Position numbers and translations under genes: made by a program. Shown here one piece after another: positions 42,069 to 49,927 of a DNA stretch of 50,809 bases. This stretch comes from Bacteroidales bacterium. Its GTDB lineage: Bacteria; Bacteroidota; Bacteroidia; Bacteroidales; UBA3824. Position 1 is the stretch's first letter. Each line of letters starts with the position of its first letter. The stretch spans positions 1 to 50,809 of the forward strand of contig JAFYDK010000014.1 in assembly GCA_017544805.1 (NCBI GenBank), written 5' to 3'. The notes below the pieces were generated by a model, which saw only the letters and a list, made by a program, of their open reading frames with translations, did no database searches and was not told the origin of the DNA.

Positions 42069-43903
42069 TTACCGAATTCAAACAAATATTTAAAAACGGG
42101 CTTTCAGAGGGCAAGCGTTCAAAAATCCGTGGAGCAATAGACAACGTATTGTTTTATACCTCTATTGTCATTTTTTTTGTAGCTGTTTATGAAATCGGTT
42201 TTTTGGGCGGTAATACTGACACGTCTGTTTTACATAAAGTCTATTATTCATATTTGTTTTTTTATTTTGTTTTTTTCTCCGTCAAAATGCCGTCTTTCCT
42301 AAAAAAACGGGGAAAAAAAATCTACATGACCGTCATCAGAATTTTGATGCTGATAATGATGGTTTTTTATCTTTTTAATGTCAATTTTGTATTTGATTCC
42401 GTTGATTATCACGGAGTTGTGTATAGATTTTTGACAAGTCCCGATTTGGTTTATATTTTGATTTTTGCTGTTTTTTTTATTGAACTTTCCAAAACAACTT
42501 TCAAAATTTTGGTTGCGAAAATCAAACCTCAGGCTTTGTTTGCCATGAGTTTTTTTGTTTTGGTTTTCATCGGGGCGGGTTTGTTGAAAATGCCTAATGC
42601 TTCAAACGGGGATTTACCTTTTGCGGATTGCCTTTTTATGGCAACAAGTGCAACAAGTATTACAGGACTTCAGTGTGTGGATTCCGCTGAAAAACTTACG
42701 CTTTTCGGACAGATTATCATATTGATACTCTTGCAGATAGGTGGTCTTGGCGTTATGACTTTTACTTGCTTTATTGCATATTTTTTCAAGGATACGACTT
42801 CATTTAAAGCCGATGAAATGCTCGGAAACATGGTTGGGACGCAGGGTATGGGTTCGGGTTTAAAAATAATTTTGACAATCGTTCTTTACACTTTTACGAT
42901 TGAGATTTTCGGCGGTTTTGCCATTTATTTTGCCGTTGGTGACAGTGGAATTTTTGCTGATTTCAACGAGCGTTTGAAATTTTCTGTATATAATTCAATA
43001 TCAGCGTTTTGCAATGCTGGTTTTACGACTATTCCGGGGAGTATGACGCATCCTGAAATTTTCAGCAATTACGCTTTGAAAATTATTATCGCCGTGCTTG
43101 CGATTTTAGGCGGAGTTGGTTTTCCTGTCTTAATCAATTTACAAAATTTTTTGTATCATAAACTTGTTAATTTAAAACGTGTTATTTTTGACAGAAAGCG
43201 TTATATTCACGAGCCGAGATTGATTAATGTTAATACTAAACTTGCGGCTATTGTTTCGACAATTATGTTTGTATTTGGTACTTTTTCGTTTTTGTATTTT
43301 GAGTGGGGGAACACTTTGACAGCACATGAAGGATTTTGGAAAAAATTTATTGACTCGTTTTATTATTCAACGATGCCGCGGTCAGCAGGTTTTAACGATG
43401 TTGACATTTCTCTGATGCGGACACCGACTATTATGCTTTTGATTTTTCAGATGTGGGTTGGTGCCTCACCGATTTCAACCGGAGGCGGTGTCAAAACAAC
43501 GACTTTTGGTGTGGCTTTCTTGGTGATAACCAGTATTTTGCGAGGAAAAGACAGAATTGAAATTTTCCGAAGAAAAATAGCTAATAGTACAGTTAGAACG
43601 GCATTTGCGGTTATAATGTTATCGTTGATTTTCATTTTTATCGGGTCGTTTTTGTTGATGATTTTTGAGGAGAAAAATCCTCAGACCAATCTTGTGAATA
43701 TAATTTTTGAAACGGTTTCAGCATTTTGTACTTGTGGTTTGAGCATGGGTATAACAGATTCATTATCAACATCGAGCAAACTTGTTTTGACGTTTTTGAT
43801 GTATGTCGGCAGGGTAGGGGCGTTGACATTAGTTGCAGCATTTTTTACCCCCGTCAAATCGCTGAATTATATGTACCCGAAGGAGCAAGTTTATATCGGA
43901 TAA
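42065..43903 (+). CDS. trkH: Potassium uptake protein TrkH/KtrB
   Basis: A 612-residue inner-membrane potassium transporter subunit with about 12 hydrophobic segments. All four pore-loop selectivity regions can be read: ATSITGLQCVD (about residue 193), CNAGFTTIPG (about 315), PRSAGFNDVD (about 437) and CTCGLSMGITD (about 553), each with the central glycine. ISTGGGVKTTTFG is the family's conserved loop near 475. The start is a GTG overlapping the previous stop (GTGA), so translation is coupled. The first 150 residues hold extra membrane helices beyond the core fold. The regulatory subunit TrkA/KtrA is not in the window. Confidence 0.94.
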   Translation: MITEFKQIFKNGLSEGKRSKIRGAIDNVLFYTSIVIFFVAVYEIGFLGGNTDTSVLHKVYYSYLFFYFVFFSVKMPSFLKKRGKKIYMTVIRILMLIMMVFYLFNVNFVFDSVDYHGVVYRFLTSPDLVYILIFAVFFIELSKTTFKILVAKIKPQALFAMSFFVLVFIGAGLLKMPNASNGDLPFADCLFMATSATSITGLQCVDSAEKLTLFGQIIILILLQIGGLGVMTFTCFIAYFFKDTTSFKADEMLGNMVGTQGMGSGLKIILTIVLYTFTIEIFGGFAIYFAVGDSGIFADFNERLKFSVYNSISAFCNAGFTTIPGSMTHPEIFSNYALKIIIAVLAILGGVGFPVLINLQNFLYHKLVNLKRVIFDRKRYIHEPRLINVNTKLAAIVSTIMFVFGTFSFLYFEWGNTLTAHEGFWKKFIDSFYYSTMPRSAGFNDVDISLMRTPTIMLLIFQMWVGASPISTGGGVKTTTFGVAFLVITSILRGKDRIEIFRRKIANSTVRTAFAVIMLSLIFIFIGSFLLMIFEEKNPQTNLVNIIFETVSAFCTCGLSMGITDSLSTSSKLVLTFLMYVGRVGALTLVAAFFTPVKSLNYMYPKEQVYIG

Positions 43904-43955
43904 CGAAATATATATTCCGGCAAAAAAATTCATCGGAAATAAACATTTTAGACAA

Positions 43956-45356
43956 ATGAAAAAAATATTATTTTTAACAGCGGTGATTTGCTTTTTTTAC
44001 GCTTGCAAACCCGTAAAACTCAATTTTGAAAACAACTATTCGCAGTGGAATTTCAACAGCGATAGCGATATTGTCCACAACGTTGATAACGGTCTTGTTT
44101 TCGACTATTTCAACGAATTATCAATTCAAAGCCTTTATAACGAGGGAATGGACAACCGCGACAAAAATGTCTACTACAAAAAATATTTTGTAAATGACGA
44201 CGATTTACATTTTTTCACGAAACAAAACTTTGAAAAGGATAATCCGCGGTTAAAATTCTTTAACTTCTGTATGAAAAAAATCCCTTTTGCGGATTCAATT
44301 TGTTATGTTATCACCGATAATTTGCTGATGTTCACTGTAAAAGACAGCGAAAAATATTTGCCAGATTATTTCTCAAATGCTTACGAAGATGATTGGATAA
44401 ATACGCACGTCAGCGGCACAAAAATAGTTTTTAACGATAGCATTGTTTGGCGGAATGTGATTGCTGATTCCAAAAATATGATTTTTATCGTTGTTGACCG
44501 TTTTAAAATCAAAGACAAAATTTATGGCATAGCGAATTTTAAATCAACGGTTTCAAAGAAATATCCGTTTAATGCCAATCATTGGAATATTACGAAAAAA
44601 GAAAATATTGCCAGATTGGGTGGACATTGTTTGTTTTTCGACCAATTCGCAAAACGTTTCATCAAGCAAAATACATTCGGAGAGCCGACGGTTCAGAATT
44701 TTAGCAAGAATTATTCAGATGGTCGTTGCGACAAAATAAAAATTGATAAAACTCCATTTTCTAAAACTTCGGGGCAGCAAAATATCTTTTATAATGCAGA
44801 AAAAAAAGCGGTTTTTGACACTGAAAATCAATATGTTTTCGACTTGGCGAAAGATACGGTAAAAGGTTTTGACGATTTGTTGAAAGGCAATGTTAATTTG
44901 TCGACTTCTAAAAAAATGAGTATTAAAATACCGTTTTTGACGAAACTATTATTTTCTGTTAACGACAAGATTTTTATTTGTGAATTTGACAAAACACAAT
45001 ATTTGCGTCCGAATTACGAAATCAAAGCCGACGAAACATTTTCGGTTTTGGTTGACGATGAATACAATATAAGAGGTCATGAAGACATCTGGTCGCCGAA
45101 TCACAAGAAAAAACAGTTGTACAATTTTATTTGGCGGAATTTATATTTTCACAAAGATGATTTGTATGTTGTTGATAGGATGTTGTTTCAAGACAAGGGC
45201 ATTGCAGCGGTTTACAAGTTGGAACGCGGCAAAGATTATCCGTGGAATTTCAGCGAAATTAAAAACTGCATAAACACGACGGAAGTTTTAGACGGTTTGG
45301 AATGGTTGTCAAGACGGTTTGTGTTGTCGAATAATTATTGGACGTTGGCTCAATAA
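43956..45356 (+). CDS. Lipoprotein of unknown function
   Basis: A 466-residue protein with a lipoprotein signal peptide ending in FFYAC (Cys16). I do not recognise a domain. The mature part is rich in aromatic and charged residues (NYSQWNFNSDSD, FVNDDDLHFFTKQNF, GHEDIWSPNHKKKQLYNF) and looks beta-rich, with spaced DxD/NxD motifs that could bind metal or sugar. Its positions near 220-260 (YPFNANHWNITKKENIARLGG) look like a compact core. It follows trkH by 52 bases on the same strand and could be the last gene of that unit. It ends next to the decayed ATPase gene that converges on it. Confidence 0.65.
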   Translation: MKKILFLTAVICFFYACKPVKLNFENNYSQWNFNSDSDIVHNVDNGLVFDYFNELSIQSLYNEGMDNRDKNVYYKKYFVNDDDLHFFTKQNFEKDNPRLKFFNFCMKKIPFADSICYVITDNLLMFTVKDSEKYLPDYFSNAYEDDWINTHVSGTKIVFNDSIVWRNVIADSKNMIFIVVDRFKIKDKIYGIANFKSTVSKKYPFNANHWNITKKENIARLGGHCLFFDQFAKRFIKQNTFGEPTVQNFSKNYSDGRCDKIKIDKTPFSKTSGQQNIFYNAEKKAVFDTENQYVFDLAKDTVKGFDDLLKGNVNLSTSKKMSIKIPFLTKLLFSVNDKIFICEFDKTQYLRPNYEIKADETFSVLVDDEYNIRGHEDIWSPNHKKKQLYNFIWRNLYFHKDDLYVVDRMLFQDKGIAAVYKLERGKDYPWNFSEIKNCINTTEVLDGLEWLSRRFVLSNNYWTLAQ

Positions 45357-45383
45357 TTTGTTTATCAATGGACGGTGCTAACT

Positions 45384-46618
45384 TTAACCTTCCACCACTT
45401 CGATTTTTACGTCGTGTTTTGCCTTACGCTTACTCCAATTGATTCCAACGAGAATTATCTGTCGCGAAATGCCTTTCAACGCCGACGGATAATTTTTGTT
45501 TTTGATTTTTATTTATGAATAATTTGTCTTAAAATCTCAGCCGTTTCCTTGTTAGGTATTTTGGCATAACAAGTTTCTGAATCGAATGTCAATAATCCCA
45601 AAATTATCAACAATGCTAAAACACTGCGCCAGCATCGTATTTTACTAAGTGATTTTCGGAAAAACATAGGATCCACCGTAACGCTCTCACCATTAAGCAT
45701 TTTGATGATTTTTTGCTGAACATTATCGCTGTCGATTTTTATATAATGTTCGATAGTGGTGTAGGCTGCGGATTTCGACCAATGACTGTTGTATTCCCCG
45801 TCTTCTGTGGCAAGCATCACGGAATTAGGATTGAACATCGATTTTTCACTTCCAAAAATATATCCGTCGTAAGCATGTTCCATCAATGCCATATCCATAT
45901 TGTAACGTTCGCAGATTCTTTTTACCTCATCTTTGGTAAACCCGTAATACTTAGCGGTTTTAACAGGACGAACAATGCTAAACTCGTCAAAATTATTCAA
46001 TGCCGATTGAGTTTCGGTTTTGATAATCGGCAAAATTCCGGTCATGTAAACCAACAGAAAAATTTTGTTGGCTGTGTTGACTTTAAACATCTCTCGTAAA
46101 AAATTTACGTATTTCACTTGCACAGCCTTGTCAACATCTCTTACTAATCTATCCCACTCGTCGATGATAAAAATAAAACGGTCACCGGTTTTGTCGTTGA
46201 TTTCTTCGAGAGCCTTCATTAACGATTTTTTTTGCGTCAAAAAAGGATATGTCGATTTTAAGTCAGCGATTACATCAGCCTGAATATCGTCAACGATTGA
46301 AGGTTTGTCATTGGAAGCATCGCGATTTAAATCCAAATAAATCGTCGGATATTTGTTTAAATGCTTTTCATAATCGGGTGATTTGGTGATTTCCAGGCCT
46401 TTAAACAATTCTCTTGAATCGCATGAGCGGTCGTAATAAGCATAAATCATCTTTGCCGCAACGGATTTTCCAAATCGCCGCGGACGTGAAATGCACATAA
46501 AACTTTTTTCGGTATCAATTTTATCATTTAACACATTGATTAATCCCGATTTGTCAACGAAATTGCTGTTTTTTATGCGCTTAAAATCCGAATTTCCGTA
46601 ATCTAAAAATCTGCTCAT
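45384..46618 (-). pseudogene. Decayed AAA-ATPase/PD-(D/E)XK gene with internal deletion
   Basis: Homologue of the gene at the window end (49928-50809). The N-terminal AAA-ATPase-like domain is present: SRPRRFGKS (about residues 44-52, Walker A) and FIFIIDEWD (about 148-156, Walker B). The open frame stops at 45509. Just beyond it, 45384-45505 still encodes the family C-terminus in another frame (KNKNYPSALKGISRQIILVG and KRKAKHDVKIEVVE), so roughly 130 codons holding most of the nuclease domain have been deleted. Near 45620-45665 the read frame gives SLSKIRCWRS, whereas the +1 frame gives ENHLVKYDAGAV, which fits the family better. That implies a pair of compensating frameshifts. A truncated 369-residue ATPase could still be made. 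Confidence 0.82.
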
Positions 46619-46641
46619 AACGTTTCAATTTTGATCCTTCG

Positions 46642-46649
46642 CAAAGGTA
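46642..46649 (-). promoter_or_regulatory. -7 box for the decayed ATPase gene
   Basis: TACCTTTG on the - strand, 23 bases before the ATG at 46618, matches TAnnTTTG. The upstream box is only ATTG at the right spacing (20 bases). Confidence 0.55.
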
Positions 46650-46740
46650 ACAAAAGTTTTCCGCTTTTACAATTATTTTTTCTGTCCCTCTATCCTTGAG
46701 ATTTTATCCTGACAAAAGAATAAGTAATTGAACTTCAAAA

Positions 46741-46778
46741 AAAATCCACCGCCCGAAAAAAATTGGGCGGTGGATTTT
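46741..46778 (-). terminator. Intrinsic terminator after the BspA-like gene
   Basis: A perfect 14-bp stem (46741-46754 with 46765-46778), core TCCACCGCCC/GGGCGGTGGA, with a 10-base loop. On the - strand it continues into eight T. It is the strongest hairpin in the window. Confidence 0.92.
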
Positions 46779-46799
46779 TTAGCTTAAAATATCACATTT

Positions 46800-48632
46800 T
46801 TACAGTGAGACTTTTTGTGTTTTTGTTCCCGTTTTAACGATATAAACTCCACTTTTGCTAACGTTGACTTCCGTTCTGTCTGACACTGGATTTATTGTTT
46901 TAACAATCCTTCCTGACATATCAACGATTACGATTTCTTTTGATGCGTTTTCTACGAAAATTGTATTTTCAAACGCCCATATTTTTATATTGGAATTAAT
47001 AGCAATATCGTCTGTCGCAGTTTTTGGCGAAGTATTGATTGTAAAAGTCTTTTCAATTATTCCGCTGTAATTGCCAATACCTGTGATGATTGCTTTAGCT
47101 GTGCCAACGTTGGTATTATCGGCGTAAGTTACCAAATAATCAGTGCCTTTTACAAGCGTTTTTTCGCCGTCGGAAACGGTGATTTCGGGCTCAATAGCTG
47201 AGCCGGTATATACTTGTGCAGCGATGTCGGCAACATTACTTGCTACAAGTTCCTTGGCGTTGATAGTAAAAGTTATTTCTGCACTTTGGTAATACAAAGG
47301 ATTTTCACCGGTGATGGTTATTGTGTAATCTCCGGCGTTGATGCAGCCGCCTTCGGGAAGTGTGATGGTATAATCTTCGTCTTCTATAAGTGTTTTTTCG
47401 CCGTCTTTTACTACGGGCGTGAGTGTTGAGCCTGAGTAGGTTTGAGCAGCGATTGTTATGTCTTTATCGGACATAAGTTTTACATCACCAACAAAGGTTG
47501 CGTTAATGAAGTTGAACTTTTCTTCATATTTATCAAGGTAGTCTGCAAATACGTCGCAATTAGTTCCTTTTTGGGGATCTTTAATAAATTCATTATAATC
47601 ATATTCCCATGTAAGATTATCGGGGTTAGCGTATAGGCATACATTTTCGAGACTTGTGCAATTATAGAACGCACAACTTTCGATAGTTGTTACGCTATTG
47701 GGGATTGTTACGGAGGTGAGGCTTGTGCATCCATAGAACGCACCATCTTCGATAGCTGTTACGCTATTGGGAATTGTAACGGAGGTGAGGCTTTTGTATC
47801 CAGAGAACGCATACTTTCCGATAATTGTTACGCTATTTGGGATTGTTACTTCGCCACCTTTGCCTATGAATCCTATTAGCTTAGTCTTCGTATCATCTTC
47901 GTAGATGAAATCGCCGTCTACTATCCCCTCTTCGGTATATGCGCCCCAAAGGTTATCGTCAATTAATAAACTATAGTTAATGATCCTTTTAACATGATAG
48001 AACGCCTCTTCTCCGATGGATGTTACGCTATTAGGGATTATTACGGAGAGGACATTGCAATAATAGAACGCCTCTTCTCCGATAGATGTTACGTTATTGG
48101 GTATTGTTACGGAGGTGAGGCTTATGCATTTATAGAACGCACTACTTCCGATAGATGTTACACTATTTGGGATTGTTACGGAGGCGAGGCTTATGCAATT
48201 AATGAATGTATATCCTTCGATAGATGTTACGTTATTGGGAATTGTTATTGAGGCGAGGCTTTCGCAACAAGCGAACGCACCCTCTCCGATAGCTGTTACG
48301 CTATTTGGGATTGTAACGGATGTGAGGCTTGTGCAATAATAGAACGCACTACTTCCGATAGATGTTACGCTATTGGGGATTGTTATAGTGGTGAGGTTTT
48401 CGCATCCATGGAATGCATGTTCTCCGATACTCGTAATACCTTCATTGATAACAACATTTTTAATGTTTGCTTTTATATTTTTCCAAGGTATAGAGCTGGA
48501 AGAATAATCATCCATCTCGCCTGTTCCGCTGATGGTTAGGGTTTGAGTCTGGGAATTGTAAGTCCATGTTGCATTTTCGCCACAAGTGCCGGAGTTTTGT
48601 GCAAAAGCTGAGTTGGCGGCAAAAATAATCAC
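46800..48632 (-). CDS. BspA-like leucine-rich-repeat protein with T9SS-type C-terminus
   Basis: A surface or secreted protein of at least 610 residues. After a signal-peptide remnant (VIIFAANSAFAQ) come GTCGENATWTYNSQTQTLTI, then about ten BspA-type LRR_5 repeats of 23 residues built on TIPNSVTSIGxxAFYxCTSL (about residues 55-345). Two 75-residue Ig/MBG-like repeats follow (ITIAAQTYSGSTLTPVV and IAAQVYTGSAIEPEI). The end, IKIWAFENTIFVENASKEIV to GVYIVKTGTKTQKVSL, is a T9SS sorting-type tail. BspA-like proteins bind host or matrix proteins. The only start inside the open frame is GTG 48632, which leaves a very short signal peptide. In the same frame upstream lies ATGAAAAAAACA at 48731, separated by a TAG within a dinucleotide repeat, so expression may be switched or lost. 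Confidence 0.85.
   Translation of the reverse strand: MIIFAANSAFAQNSGTCGENATWTYNSQTQTLTISGTGEMDDYSSSSIPWKNIKANIKNVVINEGITSIGEHAFHGCENLTTITIPNSVTSIGSSAFYYCTSLTSVTIPNSVTAIGEGAFACCESLASITIPNNVTSIEGYTFINCISLASVTIPNSVTSIGSSAFYKCISLTSVTIPNNVTSIGEEAFYYCNVLSVIIPNSVTSIGEEAFYHVKRIINYSLLIDDNLWGAYTEEGIVDGDFIYEDDTKTKLIGFIGKGGEVTIPNSVTIIGKYAFSGYKSLTSVTIPNSVTAIEDGAFYGCTSLTSVTIPNSVTTIESCAFYNCTSLENVCLYANPDNLTWEYDYNEFIKDPQKGTNCDVFADYLDKYEEKFNFINATFVGDVKLMSDKDITIAAQTYSGSTLTPVVKDGEKTLIEDEDYTITLPEGGCINAGDYTITITGENPLYYQSAEITFTINAKELVASNVADIAAQVYTGSAIEPEITVSDGEKTLVKGTDYLVTYADNTNVGTAKAIITGIGNYSGIIEKTFTINTSPKTATDDIAINSNIKIWAFENTIFVENASKEIVIVDMSGRIVKTINPVSDRTEVNVSKSGVYIVKTGTKTQKVSL
47640..48450 (-). repeat. 69-bp coding repeats of the LRR region
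   Basis: DNA copies of the LRR unit recur about every 69 bases, with near-identical blocks such as TAGAACGC, CCGATAGATGTTACGCTATT and GGGATTGTTACGGAGGTGAG (+ strand view). The spacing is broken once, around 47860-48000, by a non-LRR insert (NYSLLIDDNLWGAYTEEGI). Neighbouring units are similar enough to allow gain or loss of repeats by recombination. Confidence 0.85.
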
Positions 48633-48669
48633 GGCAATAAAGACAAAAAAACGCGCTAACCGGCAAAAT

Positions 48670-48696
48670 CCCCCTCTCTCTCTCTATATATATATA
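48670..48696 (-). repeat. Compound simple repeat (TA)6(GA)5G5 in the BspA leader
   Basis: Read on the - strand: (TA)6 at 48696-48685, (GA)5 at 48684-48675 and G5 at 48674-48670. It lies between the natural-looking ATG at 48731 and the signal peptide. The ATG and the downstream open frame are in phase, but the last TA plus the first G forms an in-frame TAG. Replacing one TA by one GA, or other changes that keep the phase and shift this junction, would open the frame. Confidence 0.9.
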
Positions 48697-48756
48697 GGGC
48701 TATTTTGGGGGATTGATAATGTTTTTTTCATTGTATATTAGAATTTATTATGTGAT

Positions 48757-49716
48757 TTATAATTTAGAAATTTCTTCTTTGGTTAAGCCGGTATTTTGGG
48801 CGATAAAATCCACATCAAGTCCTGAGGCTTTGAGATTTTTAGCGATTTCAAGAGACTTTTGTTTTTCTCCTTCTTCGCGGCCTTGTGTAAGACCTTGTGC
48901 AAGACCTTGAGCGAGACCGAGTCGTATGCCCTCGTTTCTGGCGCTGGATTCTATGCTGTTGAAATCACGCAAATTTTTTAGACTTTCCTCGTAAGCAGAA
49001 TGTTCTTCGGGTGTGTATTTGGCGATTTCAGCTTGTTCAAATACCTTTTTGAATATTCTTTCTTGCAACTCTTTAGGACGCTCCATAAGGCGCGAAAGAT
49101 TTTGCAAAACAAACATCCATTTGTCGTAAAACGATTCACATTGTTCAATCGTTTTTTTGAATTTTGGCATTTCAAGATAAATGAAAGCCAGTTTTTTATA
49201 AAAAATTTTGTTGTCGTTGTTGGTGTCGGTCAACATTACATCATGTCGGAATTCGTCGGCAGATTCTTCCATCACAACACCGTCGCCATTGCTTACAACA
49301 GCATCGTCTTTAAACACAAAATTCAAGATTCCGATAGTGTAAAGCGGTTGAAGTTCGTAGTTCCATCTCTCATCTACGGTGTCTTTTTTTGCCATGTCGC
49401 GGATTGGAAACGATGCGTAAAAAATACTTCTGTCCTTAAAAAATTGTTGAAAAGCATTCTGCATTTCAACGATAAATTTTGCGCCGCTTTTGGTCTGACA
49501 ATAGACATCGTAAACAGCCTTGCGGTCTGCCTTTGAACGTCCCAACTGTTCGGAGTTAAGGTATTTTACATCAGTAATTTCGTCCAAAACTATTTTTTGG
49601 GATTTACTGAATAGGGCGTTAAGAAAACTAATCAGCAGGTCTTTGTTGAGTTCTGTGCCGAAAAGTTTTTTAAAACCAAAATCCGTATATGGGTTTATGT
49701 AACGGGCTTCTGCCAT
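48757..49716 (-). CDS. Rpn-family PD-(D/E)XK nuclease (transposase-like)
   Basis: A 319-residue protein of the Rpn/PDDEXK_2 family, recombination-promoting nucleases often annotated as transposases. It begins RYINPYTDFGFKKLFGTELN (family signature), then has LNALF, DVYCQTKSGAKFIVEMQNAF (about residues 85-104) carrying the D...E-x-Q variant of the nuclease core, FYASFPIRDMA, and the closing helical part. Near the C-terminus lies the family's GLAQGLAQGLTQGREEG tandem, encoded by 12-base repeats around 48885-48925. I chose the ATG at 49716 (MAEARYINP); an upstream ATG at 49740 adds eight residues. It lies between the BspA-like gene and an AAA-ATPase/PD-(D/E)XK gene. Confidence 0.9.
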   Translation of the reverse strand: MAEARYINPYTDFGFKKLFGTELNKDLLISFLNALFSKSQKIVLDEITDVKYLNSEQLGRSKADRKAVYDVYCQTKSGAKFIVEMQNAFQQFFKDRSIFYASFPIRDMAKKDTVDERWNYELQPLYTIGILNFVFKDDAVVSNGDGVVMEESADEFRHDVMLTDTNNDNKIFYKKLAFIYLEMPKFKKTIEQCESFYDKWMFVLQNLSRLMERPKELQERIFKKVFEQAEIAKYTPEEHSAYEESLKNLRDFNSIESSARNEGIRLGLAQGLAQGLTQGREEGEKQKSLEIAKNLKASGLDVDFIAQNTGLTKEEISKL

Positions 49717-49737
49717 GATTTTTATGCAATTTTTCTG

Positions 49738-49745
49738 CAAATATA
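49738..49745 (-). promoter_or_regulatory. Possible -7 box for the Rpn-family gene
   Basis: TATATTTG on the - strand, 21 bases before the ATG at 49716. No TTTG at the ideal distance; the nearest is 29 bases upstream. Confidence 0.45.
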
Positions 49746-49927
49746 AATGTTTTTTATTATGTATTAAACTTTTGCAAATGTTTTTCTACTGATTAAAATC
49801 AATAAAAATTAGCGAAATTTTGTTAATACACTGAAAATCAGTGCGTTTAAATAACAAAAACATTATACTGCCGTACAAAAATACAAAAAATTTCAAAGAA
49901 ATATCAAAATTTTTTTGTCGAAAAACT

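Noticed and set aside
47994..48251. Open frame on the + strand opposite the LRR region
   Set aside because: It arises from the periodic LRR coding sequence read backwards and has no independent support.
47640..48450. Regular 69-base periodicity resembling a CRISPR or satellite array
   Set aside because: It is the in-frame coding repeat of BspA-type leucine-rich repeats; the whole unit is translated.
49829..49843. Inverted repeat CACTGA/TCAGTG after the partial ATPase gene
   Set aside because: The stem is only six base pairs and lacks a proper T run, so it is too weak to call a terminator or an operator.
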